A stretch of DNA of 64,000 bases from contig NZ_JAATVW010000003.1 in NCBI RefSeq assembly GCF_011947225.1, positions 124,001 through 188,000 of the forward strand, written 5' to 3'. The notes beneath the pieces are model-generated. The model searched no databases. It saw only the letters and a program-made list of their open reading frames with translations, and was not told where the DNA came from. Each line of letters opens with the position of its first letter. The first letter of the stretch is position 1. The DNA is from Planosporangium flavigriseum (GTDB lineage Bacteria > Actinomycetota > Actinomycetes > Mycobacteriales > Micromonosporaceae). The position numbers and the translations under genes were made by a program. Positions 18,541 to 26,172 of this stretch are shown piece after piece.

Positions 18541-20019
18541 ACCCTCCACTGGGCCAACCCCTCGACCCTCGGAGCGGACTTGCCCGAGTGGCGCGCTGGC
18601 GATCGGAAACGAGCAACAGACGGTCTGATGCTCGGCGAGAAGCGATTCCCTGTATTCATCGGCCCTGACGGGTGGCCGGACCGGGACCTTCTTAGATTTG
18701 CGACACGCGGGTGGTTGAGACCAAAAAGCCTGACCACCAAACGGAGTTACGCCATCGATATTCGGGTTTGGCTCCAATATCTCCATGTCGCCTGCAATGG
18801 AAAGCATTGGCTAGACGCCGATGTCGAGGACACGTTGGATTTCCATTACTGGCGTACGCGAGAGGCCGCCAATCGGGGACGGGTGTTCGGCGACGACGCT
18901 GCGCGTGGTCTGTCGGCGCTTGTCCTTCTCTATGGCTGGGCCATGGCTGAGGGTCTGATCGACGCTAGCCCGATCCGCCAGCGCCGCAGCCCCTCAGGGA
19001 AGCGCCTGACGACGGTCCAGCAGCCGCGCAACGCCGGCCATCACGACGTGAAGTGGTTGACACGGCGAGCGTTCGATCGATGGAAGCGGGTGGGGTTCGA
19101 GGGCTACGACGCCGCCGGGATGCCTCGATCGGCCAACCGGGTGCGAACCCAGAGCCGGAATGTCGCCTTCGCCAATCTGCTCTACGCGACAGGGCTTCGC
19201 CGCGCAGAAGGCGGTGCCCTGCTGGATGTCGAGATACCGGTGCCGACGGGAGAGGAACGGCTGCTGTCCGGCGACGTCGCCTCCGGCATCGCAAAGTACC
19301 GGAAACGCCGCAAGTTTTACCTAGAGCGGACGCATCTACGCACCGTGGAGGACTACATCCGGTTCGAGCGCGCCGGTGCCGTCCACGTCGCGAACGAGCG
19401 TGGCCTCTACGAGCGGCTGCCTGGACGGCTCGTTGTCACCGGCATCGTCGGCAGCGGCAAGGACCGGGTGGTCACATACCAGGACGAGCAAGGCAGGGTG
19501 ACTCGACAGCGCCTGGACCTGCTGGATGCCGGCATCCGAGCCCGACTCCTGCGCAAGACCCCGCAGGGCTGGCAACCACTCTGGCTCTGGTTGACCGAGA
19601 CCGGCCTTCCGTTCGAGGTCGATTCCTGGAACAAGACGTTCGAGCAGGCGTCGAGGCGGTGCCAGGTCGCAGGAGTCGACCTTGACGTGACGCCCCACAT
19701 GCTGCGTCACTCGTATGCGCTGCACATGCTGGTGCAAGCCCAGCGGGCTTTCCTTCTCCGTACCGGGCTGACGGCGGACGAACGCACCCGGTACCAACGG
19801 CTGTTCGGCAACGTCTGGGAACTGGTCCGTGACCTGCTCGGGCACGCGTCCGTCGAGACCACCCGGAAGTATTACTTGGAGCCGGTCCGTGGCCTGCAAT
19901 TGGACCTGCTGCTCACGGCCGCCGCCGACAGTCCGGTGACTGAGGTAGACGCAGTGATCGCGCGCATCGGCTCGGAATCTGGTCTGGTCCAGGACGTCCC
20001 CGAGGAGCCGACGTCATGA
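18511..20019 (+). CDS. Tyrosine recombinase, first of the trio
   Basis: This is a site-specific recombinase of about 502 residues, the only one of the three with a complete, canonical active site. It has Arg in ATGLRRAEG (near 230), HxxRH as PHMLRHSYALHM (near 396-400), His in LLGHAS (near 445), and the Tyr nucleophile in RKYYLEP (454-455). It should cut and join the element ends through a 3'-phosphotyrosine. The ATG at 18511 is likely; the frame is also open back to TTG 18484 in the terminal repeat. Its stop overlaps the next gene (ATGA). It lies almost at the left edge, so its promoter must sit in the terminal repeat or in the interrupted host gene. Confidence 0.87.
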   Translation: MINDLASNGWTLHWANPSTLGADLPEWRAGDRKRATDGLMLGEKRFPVFIGPDGWPDRDLLRFATRGWLRPKSLTTKRSYAIDIRVWLQYLHVACNGKHWLDADVEDTLDFHYWRTREAANRGRVFGDDAARGLSALVLLYGWAMAEGLIDASPIRQRRSPSGKRLTTVQQPRNAGHHDVKWLTRRAFDRWKRVGFEGYDAAGMPRSANRVRTQSRNVAFANLLYATGLRRAEGGALLDVEIPVPTGEERLLSGDVASGIAKYRKRRKFYLERTHLRTVEDYIRFERAGAVHVANERGLYERLPGRLVVTGIVGSGKDRVVTYQDEQGRVTRQRLDLLDAGIRARLLRKTPQGWQPLWLWLTETGLPFEVDSWNKTFEQASRRCQVAGVDLDVTPHMLRHSYALHMLVQAQRAFLLRTGLTADERTRYQRLFGNVWELVRDLLGHASVETTRKYYLEPVRGLQLDLLLTAAADSPVTEVDAVIARIGSESGLVQDVPEEPTS

Positions 20020-21791
20020 CGGCGCGCGGAGTTCGGGCCACGCTGCCTGCCACGACCTACCACCGGCCCAGCCCACTCTCCCCCGAGTGGGTCGTGTCAG
20101 CCCTGGCCGAGGACGGAAGCAGCAACGGGCAGTACGACTTCGCGCGGCTACCCGGAAGTAACGCCTTGTGGGGGCCGTTGGCGGTTTCCTTCGCGCACCG
20201 CGTGGACGTCGGCGGCCCGTGGCGCAGGCGTTCGACGGTCGAGGGAGCCTGGGACGGACTATCGCACTTCCTGCGATGGCTGACCGGCGCGCATCCGGCC
20301 GTGACAACGCTCGCGTCGCTGACCGTAGCCCATTGGCGCGAGTACGTACTCGCGCAGCCCACGTCGGTGACGGCGTCCCGAGTGACGCGCGTCAAGGCGC
20401 TCCTGCTTGAATCCGGGGCGCTTCAGCCGGAGGTCGCTCGTGCCGTCGAAGGTCGCTCGAAGCGGTATCAAGCCAAGGTTCAGCCGTCGCTGACGAGCGA
20501 GCAGGCGCGGCTGCTGCAACGCGAGGCGCTACGCACCGTCGTGACAATGGCTCGCCGAGTCCGCCAGGGCTGGACGCTGCTGAACAAGCATCGGGCCTGT
20601 GCCCTCGATCCGGACAGCGCCGATGGCCAGTGGGGCGCACTGCTGCACCATGTCTACGAACATCACGACGTTCCCCGTTACACGAAAGGGCGCGCTGTCG
20701 CGAGCGAGGTCAGCGGCTTGACTGGTCACCGACGGTCGCTGGCTGTGTTCACCCGGCTCTACATGACCGCCGAGGAGGCCGCCGCAGCCTGCGCGGTCCT
20801 CGCGCTCGCCGAGGGGTTCAACCCTGACATCATCCGCAACCTCTCGGTCAACGACATCAGTCGGGTGGACGCCCAGGACGGCACCGAACCCACCGTATTC
20901 CGGGTGAAGATCGACAAGCCGCGACGACAAGCGCTGCGGTTCGGCTCGGCGAATCTCGTGGAGACCAGTCGGCACACGCCAGCGCACGTGCTGCGCCTCG
21001 TGCTGGAATCGACAGCGCCGGCGCGTGCCCAACTCGCCGAACTCGGCGTCGAGGCCGACGCGTTGTTCCTCCATCTGCGTGGCGGCATGCAGGGCCGGGG
21101 ATCGGCCTCCCTTCCGCCGCTGACGTCCACCTATGGCCAGAGCCAGCCCTCGTGGAGCCGCGCCTGGCGGTCCTGGCTGTCGTCACTGCCCGGCGATATC
21201 CCGCACGTCACACTGCAAGGTCTCCGCCGGTTCGCCGTCACCACCGGACGAGCGCAAGGGCACACCGAGGCGACGAACGCCAACATCTACCGACTTAACG
21301 ATGCCGGTGTCCGCGCCGCACAGAAGCCGCTCATCGCCGAAGGCATTCAGCACGCGTTCGACGCTGCCCAGGCCGTCGTCCTCGCCACACCCGCTACCGC
21401 TGATAACAGCATCGACGCCACCCTTGCCGCGTCCATCGATGCCGGGGACCTGGACACCCCTACTGCGACCTGCACTAACTACGAGCACAGTCCGTTCGAT
21501 AACGACCGGGTTTGCACCGCGTCGTTCTTACTCTGCCTCGCCTGCCGCAATGCAGTCGTGGTTCCCCGCCTACTGCCCCGCCTTTGCTACCTGCTGGAAC
21601 GGCTGGACGCGCTACGCGGCAACGTCAGTGAAGACCTCTGGCGTCGGTACTACGCACCGCACTGGCAGCGTCTGACACATCTGCTGGACAGCCACTTCGC
21701 CTCAGCGGAACGCGCGGCAGCCCGCGACTCACTGACGACTACGGACCAAGACATGATCGACGCTCTGCTGCGCCGGCGGTTCGACGCATGA
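20016..21791 (+). CDS. Tyrosine-recombinase-like protein, second of the trio, degenerate active site
   Basis: This 591-residue protein is coupled to its neighbours by ATGA overlaps at both ends. A recombinase-like C-terminal domain is recognisable by TLQGLRRFAVTTGRA and NANIYRLND. The first Arg box reads LAEGFNPDIIRNL, and the usual His-X-X-Arg-His is reduced, so catalysis is doubtful. A Cys-rich stretch near residues 488-512 (CTNYEHSPFDNDRVC, then CLACRNAVV) looks like a metal site. It probably has a structural or DNA-binding role in a heteromeric recombinase. The middle proteins of known trio elements are similarly divergent, but I cannot align them here. Confidence 0.72.
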   Translation: MTARGVRATLPATTYHRPSPLSPEWVVSALAEDGSSNGQYDFARLPGSNALWGPLAVSFAHRVDVGGPWRRRSTVEGAWDGLSHFLRWLTGAHPAVTTLASLTVAHWREYVLAQPTSVTASRVTRVKALLLESGALQPEVARAVEGRSKRYQAKVQPSLTSEQARLLQREALRTVVTMARRVRQGWTLLNKHRACALDPDSADGQWGALLHHVYEHHDVPRYTKGRAVASEVSGLTGHRRSLAVFTRLYMTAEEAAAACAVLALAEGFNPDIIRNLSVNDISRVDAQDGTEPTVFRVKIDKPRRQALRFGSANLVETSRHTPAHVLRLVLESTAPARAQLAELGVEADALFLHLRGGMQGRGSASLPPLTSTYGQSQPSWSRAWRSWLSSLPGDIPHVTLQGLRRFAVTTGRAQGHTEATNANIYRLNDAGVRAAQKPLIAEGIQHAFDAAQAVVLATPATADNSIDATLAASIDAGDLDTPTATCTNYEHSPFDNDRVCTASFLLCLACRNAVVVPRLLPRLCYLLERLDALRGNVSEDLWRRYYAPHWQRLTHLLDSHFASAERAAARDSLTTTDQDMIDALLRRRFDA

Positions 21792-23653
21792 CCACGACCG
21801 CTGGCCGCACCGCAGCAACGCAGCCGTCCACCCTCGGACTGCCGCACGACCATCCCGCCTTCCCGCACGACCACCTCGCCCCCGCTGTCCACGAGCACGG
21901 GATCACCCCGCCCCGCTACGGCGACGACGTCTGGCCGCTGCACCTGCTCCACCACGCGGGAACCGCCCGCAGTCTCAACATCGCCTGGAACGACTTCCCC
22001 GCGCCGTTCCGCGAGACGATGCGCATGGCCTGCTGGCACATGCTCAATCTCCCGGCCACCATGACCGGCGACGGGCGGCTCGGAACCGTGGACAACCCCA
22101 GTCCAGCCACTGCGCATCTGACCGTTGGACACTGGCGCGCCTTCATCCGGTGGCTGCACGCCAACCACCCGAACGTCTCCGATCTGTCGCACGTGATCCG
22201 GTCACACTTCGAGGCATGGGCAACCCTCGGGGAAACGGCGGCCACCAGCGAACCCGGTCGGCGCAACCGCCTCGTCGCGCTCTCCCGCCTCTGGGCATAC
22301 AGCCAGGCCCTGCCTCCACGGCACCGCCTCGCAGAGCCGCCCTGGACACGCCGACGCATGCGCCCCTACCTCGGTGAGGTCCCGGCCCGCAGCGACAACA
22401 GCACCGAACCCATCCCCACCGCGACGATGGGGCCACTGCTCACCGCAGCGATGTTCTACGTCGATCGTCATCTCGCCCGCGCCACCAGCAGTCCGGCACT
22501 CAAGCAGGCGGACAGGATGGCGCTCAGTGGTGCTGGCCTCGTGGTCATCGCTTACCTCACCGGCATGCGCCCACACGAGGTCATGGCGCTCCGTCGCGGC
22601 TGCTCCACGATCGTGGAGGACCCTGACGGCACCCGTCGCTATGAGGTGCACGGCGAGGTCAGCAAGGGTGTCCGCGACGAAACCGGCCGGCACATCACCG
22701 CCGGAATCCCACGCGAGCAGCCATGGGTGACGATCGAGCCGGCCTACCGCGCCATCCAGGCGCTGGAACGCCTCGCCGAGGAAGCCGGGCAGGACGTCCT
22801 CTTCGGTCACCTCCGCAGCGGCCGAACCGGCACCCGGATCGGCAACATCATCACGGTTGACGGCGGCAACGAGCGCATCTCGGCCTTCATCCAGCACGCC
22901 AACGAGCACAGCGCCATCAACGGCTACCCGCCGATCCCGGACGGCCCCGACGATAAACCGACCCTGAGCCGTTTCCGCCGAACCCTGGCCTGGCACATCG
23001 TTCGGCAACCCGGCGGTGAGATCGCGCTCGGGGTCCAATACGGCCACATGCGCATCGTGACCGGCCAGGGCTACGCGGGCCGCTCCGAAGCAGGGATGCT
23101 CGATGTGATCGACCTTGAGGAGGTCGCCCTGGCACTCGACACTATCGACGCCATCGCCGAACGGCTTAGCGCCGGCGAAGTGATCTCCGGGCCAGCGGCT
23201 GACACCGTGAAGGCTCGCGTCGAGCGGGTTCGTCACGAGTTTGCCGGCGTCAAGCGGACTGACAGGGAACTCGCACGACTACGCGGCCTATCGCACCTGC
23301 AAGTCTTCGACGTCCCGCACACGCTGGTCGTCTGCGCGTTCCAGCCGTCGACAGCAGCCTGCCTCGACAGCGAGGAGGCTGCCGAGCGGAGGCGGACCCC
23401 AGCCGCAGACCGCTGCGTGACCGGGTGCGCGAACGCTGCCCGCACGAACGGACACATCGCGGCCCTACGGCAGCGCGTCCACGAAGCCGAGGCTGACCGC
23501 GATGTCTCGCCAGCACCCCTCGCGCGCCGTCTCGACCGTCAGATCCAGGCATGGCGCGACGCCATCACCACCCACGAGCAGGCCGCTGCGGCTGTCACCC
23601 AGCGACAACCGACCACAGGCCAAGGACCCGTTGGAGCCCGCAATGACTCCTGA
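21788..23653 (+). CDS. Tyrosine-recombinase-like protein, third of the trio
   Basis: This 621-residue protein starts with an ATG overlapping the previous stop. The Arg I box is clear as YLTGMRPHEVMAL. The second box is SRFRRTLAWHIV, then VQYGHM and GQGYAGRS, with a candidate Tyr in GYAG. Tyr placement thus differs from the first recombinase, but an active enzyme is possible. The C-terminal 120 residues contain Cys (VVCAFQPSTAACLD, DRCVTGCANAAR) and His-rich helical sequence, perhaps a metal-binding domain. Together with the other two it forms the transposition machinery. It overlaps the small downstream gene by 11 bases. Confidence 0.78.
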   Translation: MTTTAGRTAATQPSTLGLPHDHPAFPHDHLAPAVHEHGITPPRYGDDVWPLHLLHHAGTARSLNIAWNDFPAPFRETMRMACWHMLNLPATMTGDGRLGTVDNPSPATAHLTVGHWRAFIRWLHANHPNVSDLSHVIRSHFEAWATLGETAATSEPGRRNRLVALSRLWAYSQALPPRHRLAEPPWTRRRMRPYLGEVPARSDNSTEPIPTATMGPLLTAAMFYVDRHLARATSSPALKQADRMALSGAGLVVIAYLTGMRPHEVMALRRGCSTIVEDPDGTRRYEVHGEVSKGVRDETGRHITAGIPREQPWVTIEPAYRAIQALERLAEEAGQDVLFGHLRSGRTGTRIGNIITVDGGNERISAFIQHANEHSAINGYPPIPDGPDDKPTLSRFRRTLAWHIVRQPGGEIALGVQYGHMRIVTGQGYAGRSEAGMLDVIDLEEVALALDTIDAIAERLSAGEVISGPAADTVKARVERVRHEFAGVKRTDRELARLRGLSHLQVFDVPHTLVVCAFQPSTAACLDSEEAAERRRTPAADRCVTGCANAARTNGHIAALRQRVHEAEADRDVSPAPLARRLDRQIQAWRDAITTHEQAAAAVTQRQPTTGQGPVGARNDS

Positions 23654-24080
23654 ACCCGATGCCGTCTCACGGCAGGAACGTGTCGCCATCCAGGAGGCGA
23701 TGGACCGACTGCTGCGTGGCGAGCCCCGCCAGTCGGACGGGGCGCTCACGGTGATGTCGCTGGTTCGCGAATCCGGCCTGAAACGTCATCACCTGACACA
23801 CAAGCACACCGATCTCCAAGCGGAATTCCGGCGGCGCGTCGCGGAATTGAACGCCGAGCCGGTGAAGGTGACCGAACTACGCGAAGAACTCGCCGCGCTA
23901 CAAGCAAAGTATGCCGAGCGCGGCGAGCAACTACGCAATGCCGAGGGCCAGGTCCGCCAATATGCCGAAAACCTCGCGGTCGCGGTTCTTCAGATTGATC
24001 GACTGGAACGACAAGTCGAGGACCTCGTTAAGGAATTGAGCGAGGCGGGAGAGGGAAGACCTCACCTGCGCCCTGTCTGA
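23643..24080 (+). CDS. DUF6262 / TnpC-like accessory protein
   Basis: This 145-residue protein has an N-terminal helix-turn-helix-like part (ALTVMSLVRESGLKRHHLTH) and a long coiled coil from about residue 70 (LREELAALQAKYAERGEQ). This layout matches the small TnpC-like proteins encoded after the recombinases of Tn554-type transposons, where TnpC influences the orientation and efficiency of insertion. It overlaps the third recombinase gene by 11 bases, so it belongs to the same operon. The assignment rests on position and predicted structure as much as on sequence. Confidence 0.72.
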   Translation: MTPEPDAVSRQERVAIQEAMDRLLRGEPRQSDGALTVMSLVRESGLKRHHLTHKHTDLQAEFRRRVAELNAEPVKVTELREELAALQAKYAERGEQLRNAEGQVRQYAENLAVAVLQIDRLERQVEDLVKELSEAGEGRPHLRPV

Positions 24081-24179
24081 AGATCAACCCCGCCCATCCA
24101 TGTTCTCTATTCGGCTGAATATCCGGATCGCCCGATCACCCTGTTGGACACGAGTACCGGAGCCGCCCGGCGGAACTAA

Positions 24180-24874
24180 GAACGTGTTTGAGAAGCCGCT
24201 CTGATCGTCGTGTCGGCGCTGTCGCGGGAGCGGTTGGCACCCGTGGCTGGCTCGGTTACAGGTGTGCCAGCCAGTCGGCGATGACGGCGAAGTCGGTGTC
24301 AGTGAGGCCACGGCGCGGATCCACCCGGTGGAGGAGGGCGTGGCCGTGATGGTGTGCCGATACCCAAGCGCGGTCTACATCAGTGATCTCGTCATCGACC
24401 CAGACGAACGAGCATCCGGCCGCCCAGTCGACCAGGGTCCGAGTCTTCCAGTGCAACGGGCCGTCCTCGTCGGAGTCCGGCCAGTCCACCACCGGCAATG
24501 GGGGCAGGCCGAGCGCCGGGGCAATCACGTCGTTAGCGTCAGCCATCCATGTCGTCGCCCACACCAGATCACATGGCAGCGCCGACAACCGTGATCCGTG
24601 CCGGGGGTCGAGCCTGCTCAGTAGGGGGTTTGCGCCTGCCTGGGGAAGGAGCGGTCGCATCTGGTTCGCTGCGTGCCCTACGGAGTGCGACTGTGGTGCA
24701 CCGAACGGGATGAGTGGTCCATCAACGTCGAGGAACAGCAACGGACGATGGCCTGGGGCAGACATGGCCGCAGGATAGCGGTGGTCTGTTGGTGCGGACA
24801 CGGCCGCCCGGCCACCCGGCAACCCCGCTGGCACTGGCCCGACACCACGACTTACACCCTTCTCAAACACGCTC
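24180..24874. mobile_element. IS5-like-ended, transposase-less unit carrying a HAD gene
   Basis: Two 16-bp inverted ends, gaacgtgtttgagaag at 24180-24195 and its complement at 24859-24874 (one mismatch), bound a 695-bp segment. Each end is flanked by TAA (24177-24179 and 24875-24877), fitting the 3-bp TNA target duplication of IS1031-type IS5 elements. No transposase frame lies inside; the only gene is a HAD-family protein on the minus strand. It resembles a MITE or passenger unit mobilised in trans. Confidence 0.75.
24256..24765 (-). CDS. HAD-family hydrolase (Swiss-army-knife RNA-repair-type HAD domain)
   Basis: This is a soluble protein of 169 residues. It has the HAD motif I variant LLFLDVDGPLIPFG (nucleophile DxD), then VWATTWMADAND and KTRTLVDWA, and VWVDDEITDVDRAW as the acidic motif IV. 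These match the HAD domain found alone or in RNA-repair proteins of many actinobacteria. It is a probable phosphatase with unknown substrate. The ATG at 24765 is chosen; upstream codons in frame would read through the inverted end. It is the only gene between IS-like ends and lies opposite to the surrounding transposon genes. Confidence 0.75.
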   Translation of the reverse strand: MSAPGHRPLLFLDVDGPLIPFGAPQSHSVGHAANQMRPLLPQAGANPLLSRLDPRHGSRLSALPCDLVWATTWMADANDVIAPALGLPPLPVVDWPDSDEDGPLHWKTRTLVDWAAGCSFVWVDDEITDVDRAWVSAHHHGHALLHRVDPRRGLTDTDFAVIADWLAHL

Positions 24875-24972
24875 TAAGGGGGTGTTCCGCCGTTACGCTC
24901 GTGCCGCATGCCCTGCTTGATACGCGGGTATGAACGCGGCATCCGAGCCCACGACGTTGCGGGAGGCTCTCG

Positions 24973-25656
24973 ATGCCCGACCGGGGCGACTATCCGGGTG
25001 CCGAGGCGTTCGTGCCGCCTGACGCCACCAGTCGGGAGGATCTCGCCGAAGCCGCACGCGGCTGTCACGGCTGCGACCTCTACGAGCAAGCGACACAGAC
25101 GGTGTTCGGGCGTGGTCCCACACCCGCGCGGATCATGCTCGTCGGCGAACAGCCTGGCGACGTGGAGGACAAGCGGGGTGAGCCATTCGTTGGGCCGGCT
25201 GGACGCCTGCTGGACCGCGCGCTTGCTGAGGCAGGGATCGATCCCGCCTCGGCATATCGGACGAACGCAGTCAAGCATTTCCGTTGGAAGCCGGCCCCTC
25301 GCGGCGGCACCCGCCGTATCGGCGTCACGCCTGATGTCCGGCACATAAACGCCTGCCGACCCTGGCTGATCGCCGAACTGAAGGTCGTCAAACCGGATGT
25401 GATCGTGACCTTGGGAGCGATAGCCGGACGATCGCTCCTCGGACCGTCATTCCGCGCAACGAAGGCCCGTGGAACCCTCATCGAGTACCGGCCGCCTGAC
25501 ATACCGGGCATGACCGCACTTCTGGTGCCGACCATCCACCCGTCGGCAGTGCTTCGCAGTCCCGATCGAGACGCCGCCTACGCCGGCTTCGTGGATGACC
25601 TCCGTGTAGCGGCGCGTGTGCTTGCCTCACCCGACGCCGCTAAACCATCCCCGTAA
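24973..25656 (+). CDS. Intact UdgX-like uracil-DNA glycosylase carried by the transposon
   Basis: This 227-residue protein is colinear with the interrupted host UdgX (225 residues). It keeps the iron-sulfur-region cysteines (CHGC, NACRPWL), the catalytic block GEQPGDVEDKRGEPFVGPAG and the IHPSAVLR loop. In the UdgX signature region it reads TRRIG (113-117), not KRRIH, so the covalent His is Gly. In M. smegmatis UdgX, replacing this His abolishes covalent trapping, and a Ser variant becomes a conventional glycosylase. The insertion core is GCAGTC (25267-25272) instead of GCGGTC, a silent change. GGGAGG precedes the ATG by six bases. It probably replaces or modifies the lost host activity. Confidence 0.88.
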   Translation: MPDRGDYPGAEAFVPPDATSREDLAEAARGCHGCDLYEQATQTVFGRGPTPARIMLVGEQPGDVEDKRGEPFVGPAGRLLDRALAEAGIDPASAYRTNAVKHFRWKPAPRGGTRRIGVTPDVRHINACRPWLIAELKVVKPDVIVTLGAIAGRSLLGPSFRATKARGTLIEYRPPDIPGMTALLVPTIHPSAVLRSPDRDAAYAGFVDDLRVAARVLASPDAAKPSP

Positions 25657-25778
25657 GCCCGCTCAGCGCCCTGCGTGAGTCCGGATTCCTGGCGGTCAAC
25701 CACGGGCAACACGCCTACTTTTCAGAGAAGCCGTGAAGACCCCCAAGCACCATCTGGGATGTGCGTAACCTTCCGCCC

Positions 25779-25836
25779 CCACCCGTCGCCAGCAAGATCG
25801 TTGACCATCGCCGCCAGGCTAACCGGCAACATCAAC
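25779..25836 (-). repeat. Right terminal inverted repeat (58 bp)
   Basis: It is the complement of the left repeat at 52 of 58 bases. Read on the minus strand it still encodes LMLPVSLAAMVNDLAGDGW, nearly the N terminus of the first recombinase. It ends 15 bases inside the right boundary. Confidence 0.85.
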
Positions 25837-25839
25837 GAA

Positions 25840-26142
25840 CTATCCGGAGAAGACCGCGTTGGTGACGTACGTCCGCGCGCGGTCGAGCCCGGCCTCCGCG
25901 ATCGCCCGATCGAGGAGCTTTCCGGCCGGGCCGACGAACGGCCGGCCCTCCCGGTCCTCCATGTCACCGGGCTGCTCGCCGACCATCGCCACCTCGGCGT
26001 CGGGCGGCCCCTCCCCGAAGACGGTCTGGGTCGCGTCCTTGTACAGGTCGCAGCCCCGGCACTGCTGCGCGGCCGCCCGGAGCGCGTCGAGGTCCCTGGT
26101 GGGCGGCACGAACGGCACGGCGGTCGGGACGGTGTCGCTCAT
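25840..26142 (-). pseudogene. udgX: UdgX-type uracil-DNA glycosylase, N-terminal piece of the split gene
   Basis: This is the 5' part of the interrupted gene: 97 native codons to TYVTNAV, then three codons and a TAG contributed by the transposon end. It contains the first cysteine pair (CRGC at 28-31) and the catalytic block GEQPGD (55-60) followed by REGRPFVGPAGK. The His-bearing KRRIH loop and the C-terminal HPS loop are on the other fragment at 18077. A 100-residue product could be made but lacks half the active site. The native promoter should lie just right of 26142, in the 30-base gap to the MocR gene, or read through from it. Confidence 0.9.
25852..25857. repeat. Right 6-bp core direct repeat (gaccgc)
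   Basis: This is the second copy of the hexamer flanking the transposon. Removing one copy with the element rejoins the udgX frame without gain or loss of a codon. Confidence 0.8.
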
Positions 26143-26172
26143 GCGTCGACTTCTACCCCTGGGGTACGACAG

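Larger units (their letters stand above)
18470..25851. mobile_element. Tn554/recombinase-in-trio-like transposon inserted in udgX
   Basis: This is a 7382-bp element bounded by TTCTC(T/C)GGA ends and 58-bp terminal inverted repeats, flanked by a 6-bp direct repeat. It carries three overlapping tyrosine-recombinase genes, a DUF6262/TnpC-like gene, a HAD-family gene within an IS-like unit, and a complete udgX homologue. Trio recombinase operons define recombinase-in-trio elements. Two recombinases plus a small TnpC and a 6-bp core define Tn554, which inserts in the DNA-repair gene radC. The boundaries follow from the exact in-frame reconstruction of the host gene. Confidence 0.85.

Noticed and set aside
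25722-25745. A second copy of the left element border (cagagaagc near 25730)
   Set aside because: The match is only nine bases and lacks the inverted repeat beside it; the true right border with core and 58-bp repeat is at 25851.
18077-26142. Two partial uracil-DNA glycosylases as independent genes or as a sequencing frameshift
   Set aside because: The pieces join exactly at the transposon borders and complete each other, so insertion explains them.
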